A DNA stretch of 64,000 nt. It comes from Megasphaera sp. Lineage in GTDB: Bacteria > Bacillota > Negativicutes > Veillonellales > Megasphaeraceae. This document shows positions 43,277-51,736 of this stretch, in pieces. Each line of letters begins with the position of its first letter. Position 1 is the stretch's first letter. The stretch spans positions 53,125-117,124 of the forward strand of contig JALCDF010000001.1 of the NCBI GenBank assembly GCA_022641375.1, written 5' to 3'. The position numbers and the translations under genes were made by a program. The notes under the pieces are model-generated. The model saw only the letters and a program-made list of their open reading frames with translations, ran no database searches and had not been told where the DNA came from.

Positions 43277-43305
43277 AGTATAGCACACTTGGACATCCTT
43301 GCCAA
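43277..43305 (-). promoter_or_regulatory. sigma-A promoter for ECF gene
   Basis: Minus strand TTGGCA-17 nt-TATACT. Confidence 0.7.
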
Positions 43306-43439
43306 TACCTTTTAGTCATTTTACAAAAAAAATCACAAATTTCTTCATAGGTAAAATAGTCGCTTTTCTTTTTCTATTGTATCATTCAAATATCTATGAT
43401 AGAATATTAAACGGACGCTAAAGTTATACATATACTCAT

Positions 43440-43523
43440 GCGAGTGTGGCGGAATGGCAGACGCGCCAGACTTAGGATCTGGTGTCTTACGACGTGAGGG
43501 TTCAAATCCCTCCACTCGCACCA
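43440..43523 (+). tRNA. tRNA-Leu (anticodon TAG)
   Basis: GCGAGTG acceptor, CTTAGGA anticodon loop, long variable arm, GGTTCAAATCC T-arm, encoded CCA. Confidence 0.95.
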
Positions 43524-43527
43524 AGCT

Positions 43528-43562
43528 GACAACCCTCTTATTTTTAGATGGTTGTCTTTTTT
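43528..43562 (+). terminator. terminator of tRNA-Leu
   Basis: GACAACC...GGTTGTC-TTTTTT. Confidence 0.85.
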
Positions 43563-43582
43563 ATTGACCCCATAAAGTCTGA

Positions 43583-43966
43583 TTATCTATGATCGCATTT
43601 CTGGCACTGGGCCATCGCATACTCAGAATCCTCTTTGTAAAAAATGCCTGACCATTGACAAATCGATTGTAAAATAGGTACTGCGGATTCGCCTTTTTTC
43701 GTAAGGCTGTATTCCACGCGGGGCGGAATTTCATCATACGATTTACGTACAATCATCCTATCCCCTATCAATTGTTTAAGCGTTGCCGCCAGTACTGCAT
43801 CGGTAATATTGAACATTTCATGGCGAAGTTCACTATACCGAAGTGTACCTTTCGTAGCTAACACACAAATGATACGAGATTTCCACTTGCCTCCAAATAC
43901 ATCGAGGCCATATTCCAAGGGGCAGCGTATATCTGCTTCTAATTTTTTCTTGTACATAGACATCAT
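43583..43966 (-). CDS. HxlR-family transcriptional regulator
   Basis: 127 aa; CPLEYGLDVFGGKWKSRIICVL...LRYSELRHEM. Confidence 0.93.
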   Translation of the reverse strand: MMSMYKKKLEADIRCPLEYGLDVFGGKWKSRIICVLATKGTLRYSELRHEMFNITDAVLAATLKQLIGDRMIVRKSYDEIPPRVEYSLTKKGESAVPILQSICQWSGIFYKEDSEYAMAQCQKCDHR

Positions 43967-44074
43967 CTCCTTACCCCAGTATACGTATATATTTTTATAT
44001 TAACAAGCTGCTATGAAATTTAATAGTGACTTATTAATTTATTAATATCTTACATCTTATGAGTAATCATCTTA

Positions 44075-44090
44075 TACTGTAGTCACAGTA
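44075..44090. promoter_or_regulatory. palindrome TACTGT-AGTC-ACAGTA in HxlR/flavoprotein divergent region
   Basis: Perfect 6+6 inverted repeat. Confidence 0.45.
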
Positions 44091-44131
44091 AATTCACTAC
44101 TGCACGCATTTAAAACAAGGAGGAATTTAAA

Positions 44132-44518
44132 ATGAATCAAGCAGTCATCAATCTCTTAAAAGAACAAGTATGGTATTTGGGTACGTATAATAACGAACCA
44201 AACGCTATCCCAGTCGCTTTCAAAGATGTAACATCTGATGGACAGCTCGTCGTAGGTGACGTCTTCTTGGAAACCACGCTGGAAAACATTAAAGCAAATG
44301 GTAAAATCGCCGTCTCTGCCTGTAATGCTCAGACATTCGAAGGCTATCAAATCAAAGGAACCGCCCGATATATCACGGACGGGCCTATTGTAGATACGTT
44401 CAAAAAACTCGTTTCTGACATGTTCAAAGGTGCCTGCACGGCCAAAGGAGCTCTCATCATCACTCCGGAAAAGGTAATTGTTACTACACCTGGTGCTGAT
44501 AATAAAAAAGAACTGTAA
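44132..44518 (+). CDS. pyridoxamine 5'-phosphate oxidase-family (FMN-binding) protein
   Basis: 128 aa; WYLGTYNNEPNAIPVAFKDV...GYQIKGTARY. Confidence 0.85.
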   Translation: MNQAVINLLKEQVWYLGTYNNEPNAIPVAFKDVTSDGQLVVGDVFLETTLENIKANGKIAVSACNAQTFEGYQIKGTARYITDGPIVDTFKKLVSDMFKGACTAKGALIITPEKVIVTTPGADNKKEL

Positions 44519-44542
44519 TCCTGAATTAAATAATTCCACTCT

Positions 44543-44608
44543 TTCACACAAATAATAAACCGGTTTGGTATAAATGAATCTGCCAAACCGGTTTATTATT
44601 TGTGTGAA
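44543..44608. repeat. 26-bp perfect inverted repeat (bidirectional terminator or hairpin element)
   Basis: TTCACACAAATAATAAACCGGTTTGG / CCAAACCGGTTTATTATTTGTGTGAA. Confidence 0.9.
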
Positions 44609-44664
44609 TATCTGCCAGGCTGATTTACAATCCGCAATCTATCTCATGATAATAAAATATTGGT

Positions 44665-45474
44665 TTAATACCATCCGAACAACGATTTCTGCGTATCCAA
44701 TGCCTTAATTTTCTCTATATCACTCGCAGATAATTCAAAATCAAAGATATCCATATTTTTTCTCATCCGATCCGGGTGGGATGATTTGGGGATAACGGAA
44801 ATACCTTGTTGAATGAGGAATTGCAATCCTGTTTGCGCAACGCTTTTATTATACCGGGTACCTATAGCCTGTAAAACCGCATTATGGAAAAAATTTTCTT
44901 TCCCGGCCGCAAAGGGACTCCATGCCTGCATATGTGTGCCATGACGCCGCAAGACCTCCTGCAATGCCCCCTGCTGATGAAAGACATGTGCTTCTACCTG
45001 ATTCACTACTGGAATTACACCGCAACTATCGATAAACTCAAGGTATTGACTGGTATTAAAATTGGAAATCCCCAAGGCTTTGACCGTCCCTGCTTGATAT
45101 GCTTCGGTCATCGCCCGATACATATCTAATGAAGCTTCATACGGTTCATGGATCAACAATAAATCGATATACTCCGTCTGCAAGGCTGCCAATGATTTCT
45201 CGATATCCCGTTTGGCTTCCCTATAACTTGCACTCGGCCTGTACAGTTTCGTCGTAATGAATAATTCCTGACGAGGTACCTGGCATCGACGTATGACGTT
45301 GCCGACTTCCCGTTCATTACCATACATCTGCGCTGTATCTAACAAGCGATATCCAGCGTTCACCGCAGCGAGCATAGACTGTTCGCCTGATTCTCCCTGA
45401 AGCATATACGTTCCCAAACCAACCATCGGCATGGAAACTCCTGTATGTAACGTCACATATTGCAAGCGGCTCAC
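44665..45474 (-). CDS. aldo/keto reductase
   Basis: 269 aa; LDTAQMYGNEREVG, IPKSSHPDRMRKNMDIFDFELS. Confidence 0.93.
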   Translation of the reverse strand: MSRLQYVTLHTGVSMPMVGLGTYMLQGESGEQSMLAAVNAGYRLLDTAQMYGNEREVGNVIRRCQVPRQELFITTKLYRPSASYREAKRDIEKSLAALQTEYIDLLLIHEPYEASLDMYRAMTEAYQAGTVKALGISNFNTSQYLEFIDSCGVIPVVNQVEAHVFHQQGALQEVLRRHGTHMQAWSPFAAGKENFFHNAVLQAIGTRYNKSVAQTGLQFLIQQGISVIPKSSHPDRMRKNMDIFDFELSASDIEKIKALDTQKSLFGWY

Positions 45475-45615
45475 TCCCTTATCAAACAGTATTATATGTC
45501 TCCATTATACACCAAGTATGCTCATGGCATCCATCTGACATACCATCATGATTACTCAAAATTCGATAATTCTACAAATGCTCAAACCGTATATCTTCAT
45601 ATAAAATATAAGTAT

Positions 45616-45643
45616 TTTACATGTAAATAAACGGCAGTTACAA
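45616..45643 (+). promoter_or_regulatory. promoter with palindromic -35 region (TTTACATGTAAA)
   Basis: TTTACA-17 nt-TACAAT upstream of CMD-family gene. Confidence 0.5.
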
Positions 45644-45705
45644 TATACATATAGTAAGAAATTAAAAATATTGAGGGCCCTTTCATTTTATGAGGAGGTT
45701 AGCTG

Positions 45706-46143
45706 ATGAATATGCGTAAACGCATGTCCGTATTGTTGGCAGCAGTAATGTTATCCACTAATATAGTACCGATGGGAGCGATCGTAATGGCAGAAAATCA
45801 AAATGCACCGAAAAAAGCAGTAAAAATCGTACAGACAGCCGGACGTGATCAATTAGGAACTTTTGCGCCGGATTTTGCCCATTATAATGACGATATTCTT
45901 TTTGGAGAAGTCTGGTCACGCAACGATAAATTATCCCTGCATGACCGCAGTATCGTGACGATTTCAGGGCTAATCGGTTCCGGTGTCATCGACAGTTCTC
46001 TGAAATATCATATCGCAACGGCTAAAAAAAACGGCGTAACCAAAGATGAAATGGTAGAAATCATCACCCAGCTTGGATTTTATACGGGCTGGCCGAAAGC
46101 CTGGGCCGCATTCAATATGGCCAAAGAAGTCTACGCAGAATAA
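45706..46143 (+). CDS. carboxymuconolactone decarboxylase family protein with signal peptide
   Basis: 145 aa; N-terminal signal sequence; DRSIVTISGLIGSG CMD motif. Confidence 0.85.
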   Translation: MNMRKRMSVLLAAVMLSTNIVPMGAIVMAENQNAPKKAVKIVQTAGRDQLGTFAPDFAHYNDDILFGEVWSRNDKLSLHDRSIVTISGLIGSGVIDSSLKYHIATAKKNGVTKDEMVEIITQLGFYTGWPKAWAAFNMAKEVYAE

Positions 46144-46177
46144 AACCATATTCATTCGTCCCATTTCCGATTAAAAC

Positions 46178-46216
46178 AAAGACTATTGCACAACAGCATC
46201 TGTGCAATAGTCTTTT
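46178..46216. terminator. bidirectional terminator
   Basis: AAAGACTATTGCACA...TGTGCAATAGTCTTT. Confidence 0.88.
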
Positions 46217-46274
46217 TATGATCATGTATCCCTTCGGCAGTACTTCTCCACCTATCGGAAATTTGTTGAAGATT

Positions 46275-46772
46275 TTACAGTAATTTACGCACTGCATCAA
46301 TCCATGCATCAACGTCCTGTTGCGGCGTTTCTATACGACTGCCGCCGGTAGAATCAAAGCGGATTTCTTTGCCGCAGCTATGGCTGGCACTCTTGCTCGC
46401 TTTAATCATATCATTGATGACATGCCCCGGCCAACCGCCGTTTGTCATAAACGGAATCACCGTCTTGCCAGCTAAATCATAATTACTGAAAAATGATGTA
46501 ACAGCCGGCGCCATCGTGTACCACCATGTCGGCGTACCGACAGCGATGATATCGTACTCGGCCGGATTATGGGCCAGTTCCTGGATAGCCGGTTCATAGC
46601 CACGTTGGACTTCGTCCTGTCCCTGACTGACAACATCATTATATTCACCGCGATACGGTGTCACCGTATCGATCCGGGCCATATCGGCACCGGTAGCACG
46701 CTGCAATTGTTCAGCAATTGCTTTTGTGTTACCGTTAGACCAGGAATAATAGGCAATTAACATTTTTTTCAA
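46275..46772 (-). CDS. flavodoxin
   Basis: 165 aa; LIAYYSWSNGNTKAIAE; GTPTWW. Confidence 0.92.
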   Translation of the reverse strand: MKKMLIAYYSWSNGNTKAIAEQLQRATGADMARIDTVTPYRGEYNDVVSQGQDEVQRGYEPAIQELAHNPAEYDIIAVGTPTWWYTMAPAVTSFFSNYDLAGKTVIPFMTNGGWPGHVINDMIKASKSASHSCGKEIRFDSTGGSRIETPQQDVDAWIDAVRKLL

Positions 46773-46783
46773 AAAAAGCCCTC

Positions 46784-47185
46784 CTATTTCAACTTTTCAT
46801 ATTCTACCGCATCTACCGGTTCACACCATTCATTACTGGCACCTTCAGCGGGGACTTCAATAGCTACATGGGCAAACCAACTTGTCGGTGCCGCACCATG
46901 CCAGTGCTTCACTTCCGGCGGAATATTGACGACATCTCCAGGATGGAGTTCACGAGCCGGTTTCCCCCATTCCTGATAATATCCGCGCCCGGATGTGCAT
47001 AAGAGAATCTGGCCTCCCTTATGGTGAATATGCCAATTGTTGCGGCACCCCGGTTCAAAGGTAACATTAGCCGTTACCAGGCGGTCCGTCGTAAGCATTT
47101 TTAAATAACTCTGTCCCACAAAATACTGGGCATATGCTTCATTTTTATCCCCTAATGGGAAAATTCCCGATTTTTCATTAGCCAT
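46784..47185 (-). CDS. cupin domain protein
   Basis: 133 aa; NNWHIHHKGGQILL...PPEVKHWHGA. Confidence 0.92.
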   Translation of the reverse strand: MANEKSGIFPLGDKNEAYAQYFVGQSYLKMLTTDRLVTANVTFEPGCRNNWHIHHKGGQILLCTSGRGYYQEWGKPARELHPGDVVNIPPEVKHWHGAAPTSWFAHVAIEVPAEGASNEWCEPVDAVEYEKLK

Positions 47186-47224
47186 ATCCTGTTTCCTCCC
47201 GATACAAATTACACCATAGTATAA

Positions 47225-47575
47225 TTATTTACCGCCCTGCCGCATTTCATAACGGAGATAATCGAGGCGGTCTAACTTTTTCTGCCTGACATGGATTTCA
47301 TCCAATGCCTGGTTGCGCAAGGCCATCAACATCTTCATCCGCTCGTCCTCCGTATTTTTTCCAGAGAGCAGCAGCCTCATATACTGTTCTACTTCATCAT
47401 TAGAGAAGCCAATATCATGGAGCGTCATGATGATTCCCAGGCGTTCGATATCTTCCTCATCATATTGCCAATGTCCCATGACAGATTTTACGGCACCACA
47501 GAGTCCCCATGATTCGTATTCTTTTAATATATGAATCGGAATTTTATACTTTTCACTTGCTTCGTCAATGGTCAT
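47225..47575 (-). CDS. MerR-family regulator
   Basis: 116 aa; MTIDEASEKYKIPIHILKEYESWGL. Confidence 0.85.
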   Translation of the reverse strand: MTIDEASEKYKIPIHILKEYESWGLCGAVKSVMGHWQYDEEDIERLGIIMTLHDIGFSNDEVEQYMRLLLSGKNTEDERMKMLMALRNQALDEIHVRQKKLDRLDYLRYEMRQGGK

Positions 47576-47642
47576 ATGACACCTCCGGAAAATACCCTCC
47601 TTTGCTGAGAATATTCAATGATAAATACAGTATCTCTCCCAT

Positions 47643-48809
47643 CTATCGATAGGACTGTTCGTAAATTTTTATTACATCCGCTTCACGAAGTTTTGCCGGA
47701 TCGCACATAAACAATCCTCCCATGGTATCTCTGGCATTCTTAGCCATGGCCTGGAATTCATCCGGATGGATTCCATAGTCGCTCATTTTCAAATCATAGA
47801 CCTGGCAGGCCTTTTGCAGATCTGCCAGTGCCGTCAGGAAATCCTCCGGCTTTTGTGCATCTTTCTTCCCCATATCCTTAGCCATCATAATAAACCGGTC
47901 ATCACAGACATGTTGTTCGATGAAATACTTGAAATATGCCAGGGAAATCATGATCAATCCCGCTCCATGGGGAAGTGCATGATGGAAAGCCGACAGCGCA
48001 TGTTCCATGGCATGTTCACTGGTACAGCTGCCTACATCCATGGAATAGCCGCTCATCGTATTGGCAAATGCCATTTTAGTACGAGCTTCCAGATTACTGC
48101 CATCCTTTACCGCCAACGGCAGATACTGGGCAACATTGCGTATGGCTTCCCGTTCTACCATCGCCGCCGCTTCATTGCAGAAGTTGGAAATATAGCCTTC
48201 TACACTATGGAATAACGCATCGAATCCCTGGTATGCCGTAAATTTCGGCGGCACTGTCAGCATTAATTCCGGATCGACAATCGCCAGCCAGGGATATTCC
48301 CCTTTAAAGCCAACTTTTTCCTTTGTATCCGGATTGGAAACAACGCCCCAGGCATCTACTTCACTGCCCGTACCGGCACTGGTCGTAACTTCAATATAGG
48401 GAAGGGAGGACACCGTCAGCGGTCGTTTGCCGCCGCTGCCCATTGCCACATAATCCCAGACCCGGCCCGAAGGCTGAGGAGCTACCGCGGCAATGATTGT
48501 TGCCGCATCGAGGACGGACCCGCCACCAAGGCCGACAATAAAATCACACTGTTCCCGTCGTGCCAATTCAACGCCCTGTTGAATCGTCGCTTCCAAGGGA
48601 TTCGCTTCAATATGATCAAAGACGATACTGGCTGCCCCGGCTGTTTTTAATTCCTGCAGCACCCGTTCCAAATAGCCGTTTACCTTCGCTGATTTGCCAT
48701 TAGAAATGACAACGAGTCCTTTTTTCCCCGGCATGGCTTCGTCGTGCAGGGAATTCAACTGCCCCGAACCAAACATCACTTTCGTGGGAATATTCCAAAT
48801 ATAACTCAT
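47643..48809 (-). CDS. iron-containing alcohol dehydrogenase
   Basis: 388 aa; GLGGGSVLDAATIIA; CTSEHAMEHALSAFHHALPHGAGL. Confidence 0.94.
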   Translation of the reverse strand: MSYIWNIPTKVMFGSGQLNSLHDEAMPGKKGLVVISNGKSAKVNGYLERVLQELKTAGAASIVFDHIEANPLEATIQQGVELARREQCDFIVGLGGGSVLDAATIIAAVAPQPSGRVWDYVAMGSGGKRPLTVSSLPYIEVTTSAGTGSEVDAWGVVSNPDTKEKVGFKGEYPWLAIVDPELMLTVPPKFTAYQGFDALFHSVEGYISNFCNEAAAMVEREAIRNVAQYLPLAVKDGSNLEARTKMAFANTMSGYSMDVGSCTSEHAMEHALSAFHHALPHGAGLIMISLAYFKYFIEQHVCDDRFIMMAKDMGKKDAQKPEDFLTALADLQKACQVYDLKMSDYGIHPDEFQAMAKNARDTMGGLFMCDPAKLREADVIKIYEQSYR

Positions 48810-48863
48810 GCTATCTCTTCCTTCCTGATTATGTTATACCAAACCAATTATCATCCTATTATT

Positions 48864-49580
48864 TTATTTCGATTGGTTGAGATTCAGGCCGCTCAGCCAT
48901 TGTGTGACTTGATTTTTACTATCTTTCACATCATTGGCATGAATGGCGATGCCCTGTGTAACCGTAGCCTGCGGTTCCAATTTTTGAATAGCGTCTACCG
49001 TATTGCCGAACCCGCTGCCGCCGGAGGTACAGAACGGAATAATCGTTTTGCCGGCAAAGTCCTGGCTGTCGAAGAAGCTGTACATGGCCATGGGCATATC
49101 ACCCCACCAGTTCGGGTAGCCTACGAAAATAACATCATAGTCTTTTAAATCCAATGGCTGATTCTGAAGTTCCGGCTTCGTACCATTTTCAACTTCCTGT
49201 TTCCCCTGTTTCACTGCCGCATCATAATCATTCGGATACGGGTTTACCGTTTTGATAGAATACGTATCCGCCTTGGTTTCCTGCGCAATCCATTTGGCTA
49301 CGAGGCCCGTATTGCCGATGGGTTTGCCGTTATCCAGCTGATAGCTGGCCCGGGCTGAAGCATCTACACCATCAGACAACTTTTCATTATCCGCATAAGA
49401 GAAATATACGACCAGGATCTTCGAATCTTTTTTCAAAGACGTTCCCGGCTGTTCCGCCCCGTTTCCTGCAGTTTGCTGTACTGCCTGTGTATTATTCTGA
49501 CCAGCCGTCGTCTGACTGCCACAACCAACGGTAACTGCCAATAATGCTGTCGCCATACATGCTGCTATTATCTTTTTCAT
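48864..49580 (-). CDS. exported flavodoxin lipoprotein
   Basis: 238 aa; LLAVTVGC lipobox; VVYFSYADNEK and GYPNWWGDMP flavodoxin motifs. Confidence 0.88.
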   Translation of the reverse strand: MKKIIAACMATALLAVTVGCGSQTTAGQNNTQAVQQTAGNGAEQPGTSLKKDSKILVVYFSYADNEKLSDGVDASARASYQLDNGKPIGNTGLVAKWIAQETKADTYSIKTVNPYPNDYDAAVKQGKQEVENGTKPELQNQPLDLKDYDVIFVGYPNWWGDMPMAMYSFFDSQDFAGKTIIPFCTSGGSGFGNTVDAIQKLEPQATVTQGIAIHANDVKDSKNQVTQWLSGLNLNQSK

Positions 49581-49615
49581 ATTGTTTACGCCTCCATGTA
49601 AACTATATATTTTAT

Positions 49616-50002
49616 TTATTGTAACTCTTGCATCAACCTGTCCGTTTGATGCAGGAGCGACGTTTCATAGTGGGATATTTGAAAATCCGCTTCCTGTACA
49701 GCATATTGTAAATATGCTATCTTCTTGAGTAAATTATTTTTAGCGGTACAGAGCATATTTTTACGGACTTTTGCCGTATCATCACCAGCTTTGGCCAATA
49801 TCATGTATTGCTGAATATCGTCTAATGTCATACCGCTGGATTTCAGGCTGCGAATCAACGCCATATATTGGATATGATACTCACTATAATTGCGGACTCC
49901 GCCAGCTTTACGCGGCACCGGCGGCATGATTCCAATCCGTTCGTAATATCGCAACGTTTCTTCTGTAATTCCTGTGCGTGCTGCCATTTCCTTGATATAC
50001 AT
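49616..50002 (-). CDS. MerR-family regulator
   Basis: 128 aa; MYIKEMAARTGITEETLRYYERIGIMPP. Confidence 0.95.
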   Translation of the reverse strand: MYIKEMAARTGITEETLRYYERIGIMPPVPRKAGGVRNYSEYHIQYMALIRSLKSSGMTLDDIQQYMILAKAGDDTAKVRKNMLCTAKNNLLKKIAYLQYAVQEADFQISHYETSLLHQTDRLMQELQ

Positions 50003-50125
50003 GTGTATTCTCCTTTCTGCCCTGGTCCTGAATTTTTCTTTCTTAAGACATCTTCATTGTACAAGTTTTATATTAGTATGTCTAATGCCTATACTATTCA
50101 GCAAGATATTCATTATATCTATATC

Positions 50126-51010
50126 TTAATCTTCCGGAGACGTAAAATAGGATTGTGCATATTCAATAAATTTATCTACCGCAGCCGTATGAAATTGATT
50201 CTTCTTCCAGGCCATAAAACAACCATTTTCTAATAACGGCTCCATCAACCGCTGGCATAAATGCGGATTAGCCTGCGGGAAGGAAAATCCAATAGACAGT
50301 CCCACCCCTTGTTCTACAAGGGCTTCTTTATTGTAAAAGGAGAGATTGACTACCGCTGCCTGCCTGATTTTTTTTAACGAAGGACCGGCCCAGTGTTCAA
50401 TCTGATTCCGGACAGATTCCCGTTTAGCCATAATGACCGGATATCCCTCCAAATCTTCCGCACGAATTGTTTTTTTCTGGGCCAGCGGATGATCTTTGCG
50501 CATCAATACGGACCATGTATCAGTATCCGGCATCCGCAAAAAATTATACTTGCTGATATCCACCGGTTCGAGCAGGATTCCAAAATCAAGACTGCCGTTT
50601 TCCATCCGTTCCTTCACATCGTCAGCAATAGCCGTATATATTTCAAACGTCACATCCGGGTATAATCGGCGAAACCCCGCCATGGCGCTTGCCAGGCAAC
50701 TGATATTTTTAGTTTCACCACAACCGATAGAAATCTCACCGGAAATCACTTCTTCCTGATGCTGTAATTCCCGTTCGGTTTTATTTGCCAATTCCACCAA
50801 TTCCTGTGCCCGGCGGCGCAGCAGCAGCCCGTCTGAAGTCAGGATAATGCTGTGTTTGCTGCGTCGGAAGAGCTGCACATCCAGTTCTTCTTCAAGCTGC
50901 CCGAGCTGCCGCGACAGTGTAGGCTGTGTTACATGTAATTGTTTGGCAGCCCTCGTAATATTTTCTTCCCGCGCCACAACCAGGAAATACTTCAATACTC
51001 GTAACTCCAT
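50126..51010 (-). CDS. LysR-family regulator
   Basis: Start at MELRVLKYFLVVAREENITRAAKQLHVTQPTLSRQLGQLEEEL. Confidence 0.95.
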   Translation of the reverse strand: MELRVLKYFLVVAREENITRAAKQLHVTQPTLSRQLGQLEEELDVQLFRRSKHSIILTSDGLLLRRRAQELVELANKTERELQHQEEVISGEISIGCGETKNISCLASAMAGFRRLYPDVTFEIYTAIADDVKERMENGSLDFGILLEPVDISKYNFLRMPDTDTWSVLMRKDHPLAQKKTIRAEDLEGYPVIMAKRESVRNQIEHWAGPSLKKIRQAAVVNLSFYNKEALVEQGVGLSIGFSFPQANPHLCQRLMEPLLENGCFMAWKKNQFHTAAVDKFIEYAQSYFTSPED

Positions 51011-51186
51011 ATTTATCGCTCCTCTATGAATACACAGGTATAAAAACTCTTTTCTTATCAGCCTAACCATCTATATGCAAAGACCTACCCATATCCTGTA
51101 TATATTTACGTATTACTATACTCATCATATCAAATATACATATCTCTCACAACCTTATTCCATACGCTAAAAAGCATCATAAAAAC

Positions 51187-51238
51187 AAACGGATGGCGGC
51201 AAAATGAAATAAATCATTCATTTTGCCGCCATCCGTTT
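51187..51238 (-). terminator. terminator of NifX/Mrp cluster
   Basis: 22-bp perfect stem AAACGGATGGCGGCAAAATGAA, T-rich tail on minus strand. Confidence 0.9.
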
Positions 51239-51270
51239 ATCTTTCCAAATCTGTACCACAATCGTTGTTA

Positions 51271-51633
51271 CTATTTATCACAATCTCCGGCATGCTGATG
51301 TTCATGGCAAATAGATCCGGTAGACTGCAGTTCACCCCGCAGATATGCTTCTACAGCTTCTTTGGCCGATCCCGATGCCCCCATGATGACTTCAATATTT
51401 CTTTCGTTGAAGATTTCTACGGCACCGCCTCCCATACCACCGGCAATAATGACTTCCGCCCCTCTGTCTGCTAAGAAATTGGGTAAAAATCCCGGACGAT
51501 GCCCCGGATTCGGAATGTTTTCTTCTGCCGTAATCTGGCCATTTTCAGTATCATACATATTAAAATTTTCACAATGGCCAAAATGAGGCCAAATTTCATT
51601 TCCATTACATGCAACAGCAATTTTCATCTTCAT
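51271..51633 (-). CDS. NifB/NifX-type Fe-Mo cofactor-binding domain protein
   Basis: 120 aa; VACNGNEIWPHFGHCENFNMYD; GAEVIIAGGMGGGAVEIF. Confidence 0.9.
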   Translation of the reverse strand: MKMKIAVACNGNEIWPHFGHCENFNMYDTENGQITAEENIPNPGHRPGFLPNFLADRGAEVIIAGGMGGGAVEIFNERNIEVIMGASGSAKEAVEAYLRGELQSTGSICHEHQHAGDCDK

Positions 51634-51736
51634 ATCTCCTTTGAGTGTTTTATTTGCTCTCGGCCATTATCTCTGCCACTGAATACCTGCGGTCAACCAT
51701 AACGCCCAAGTATAGCACTGTATTGATACGTTCATC

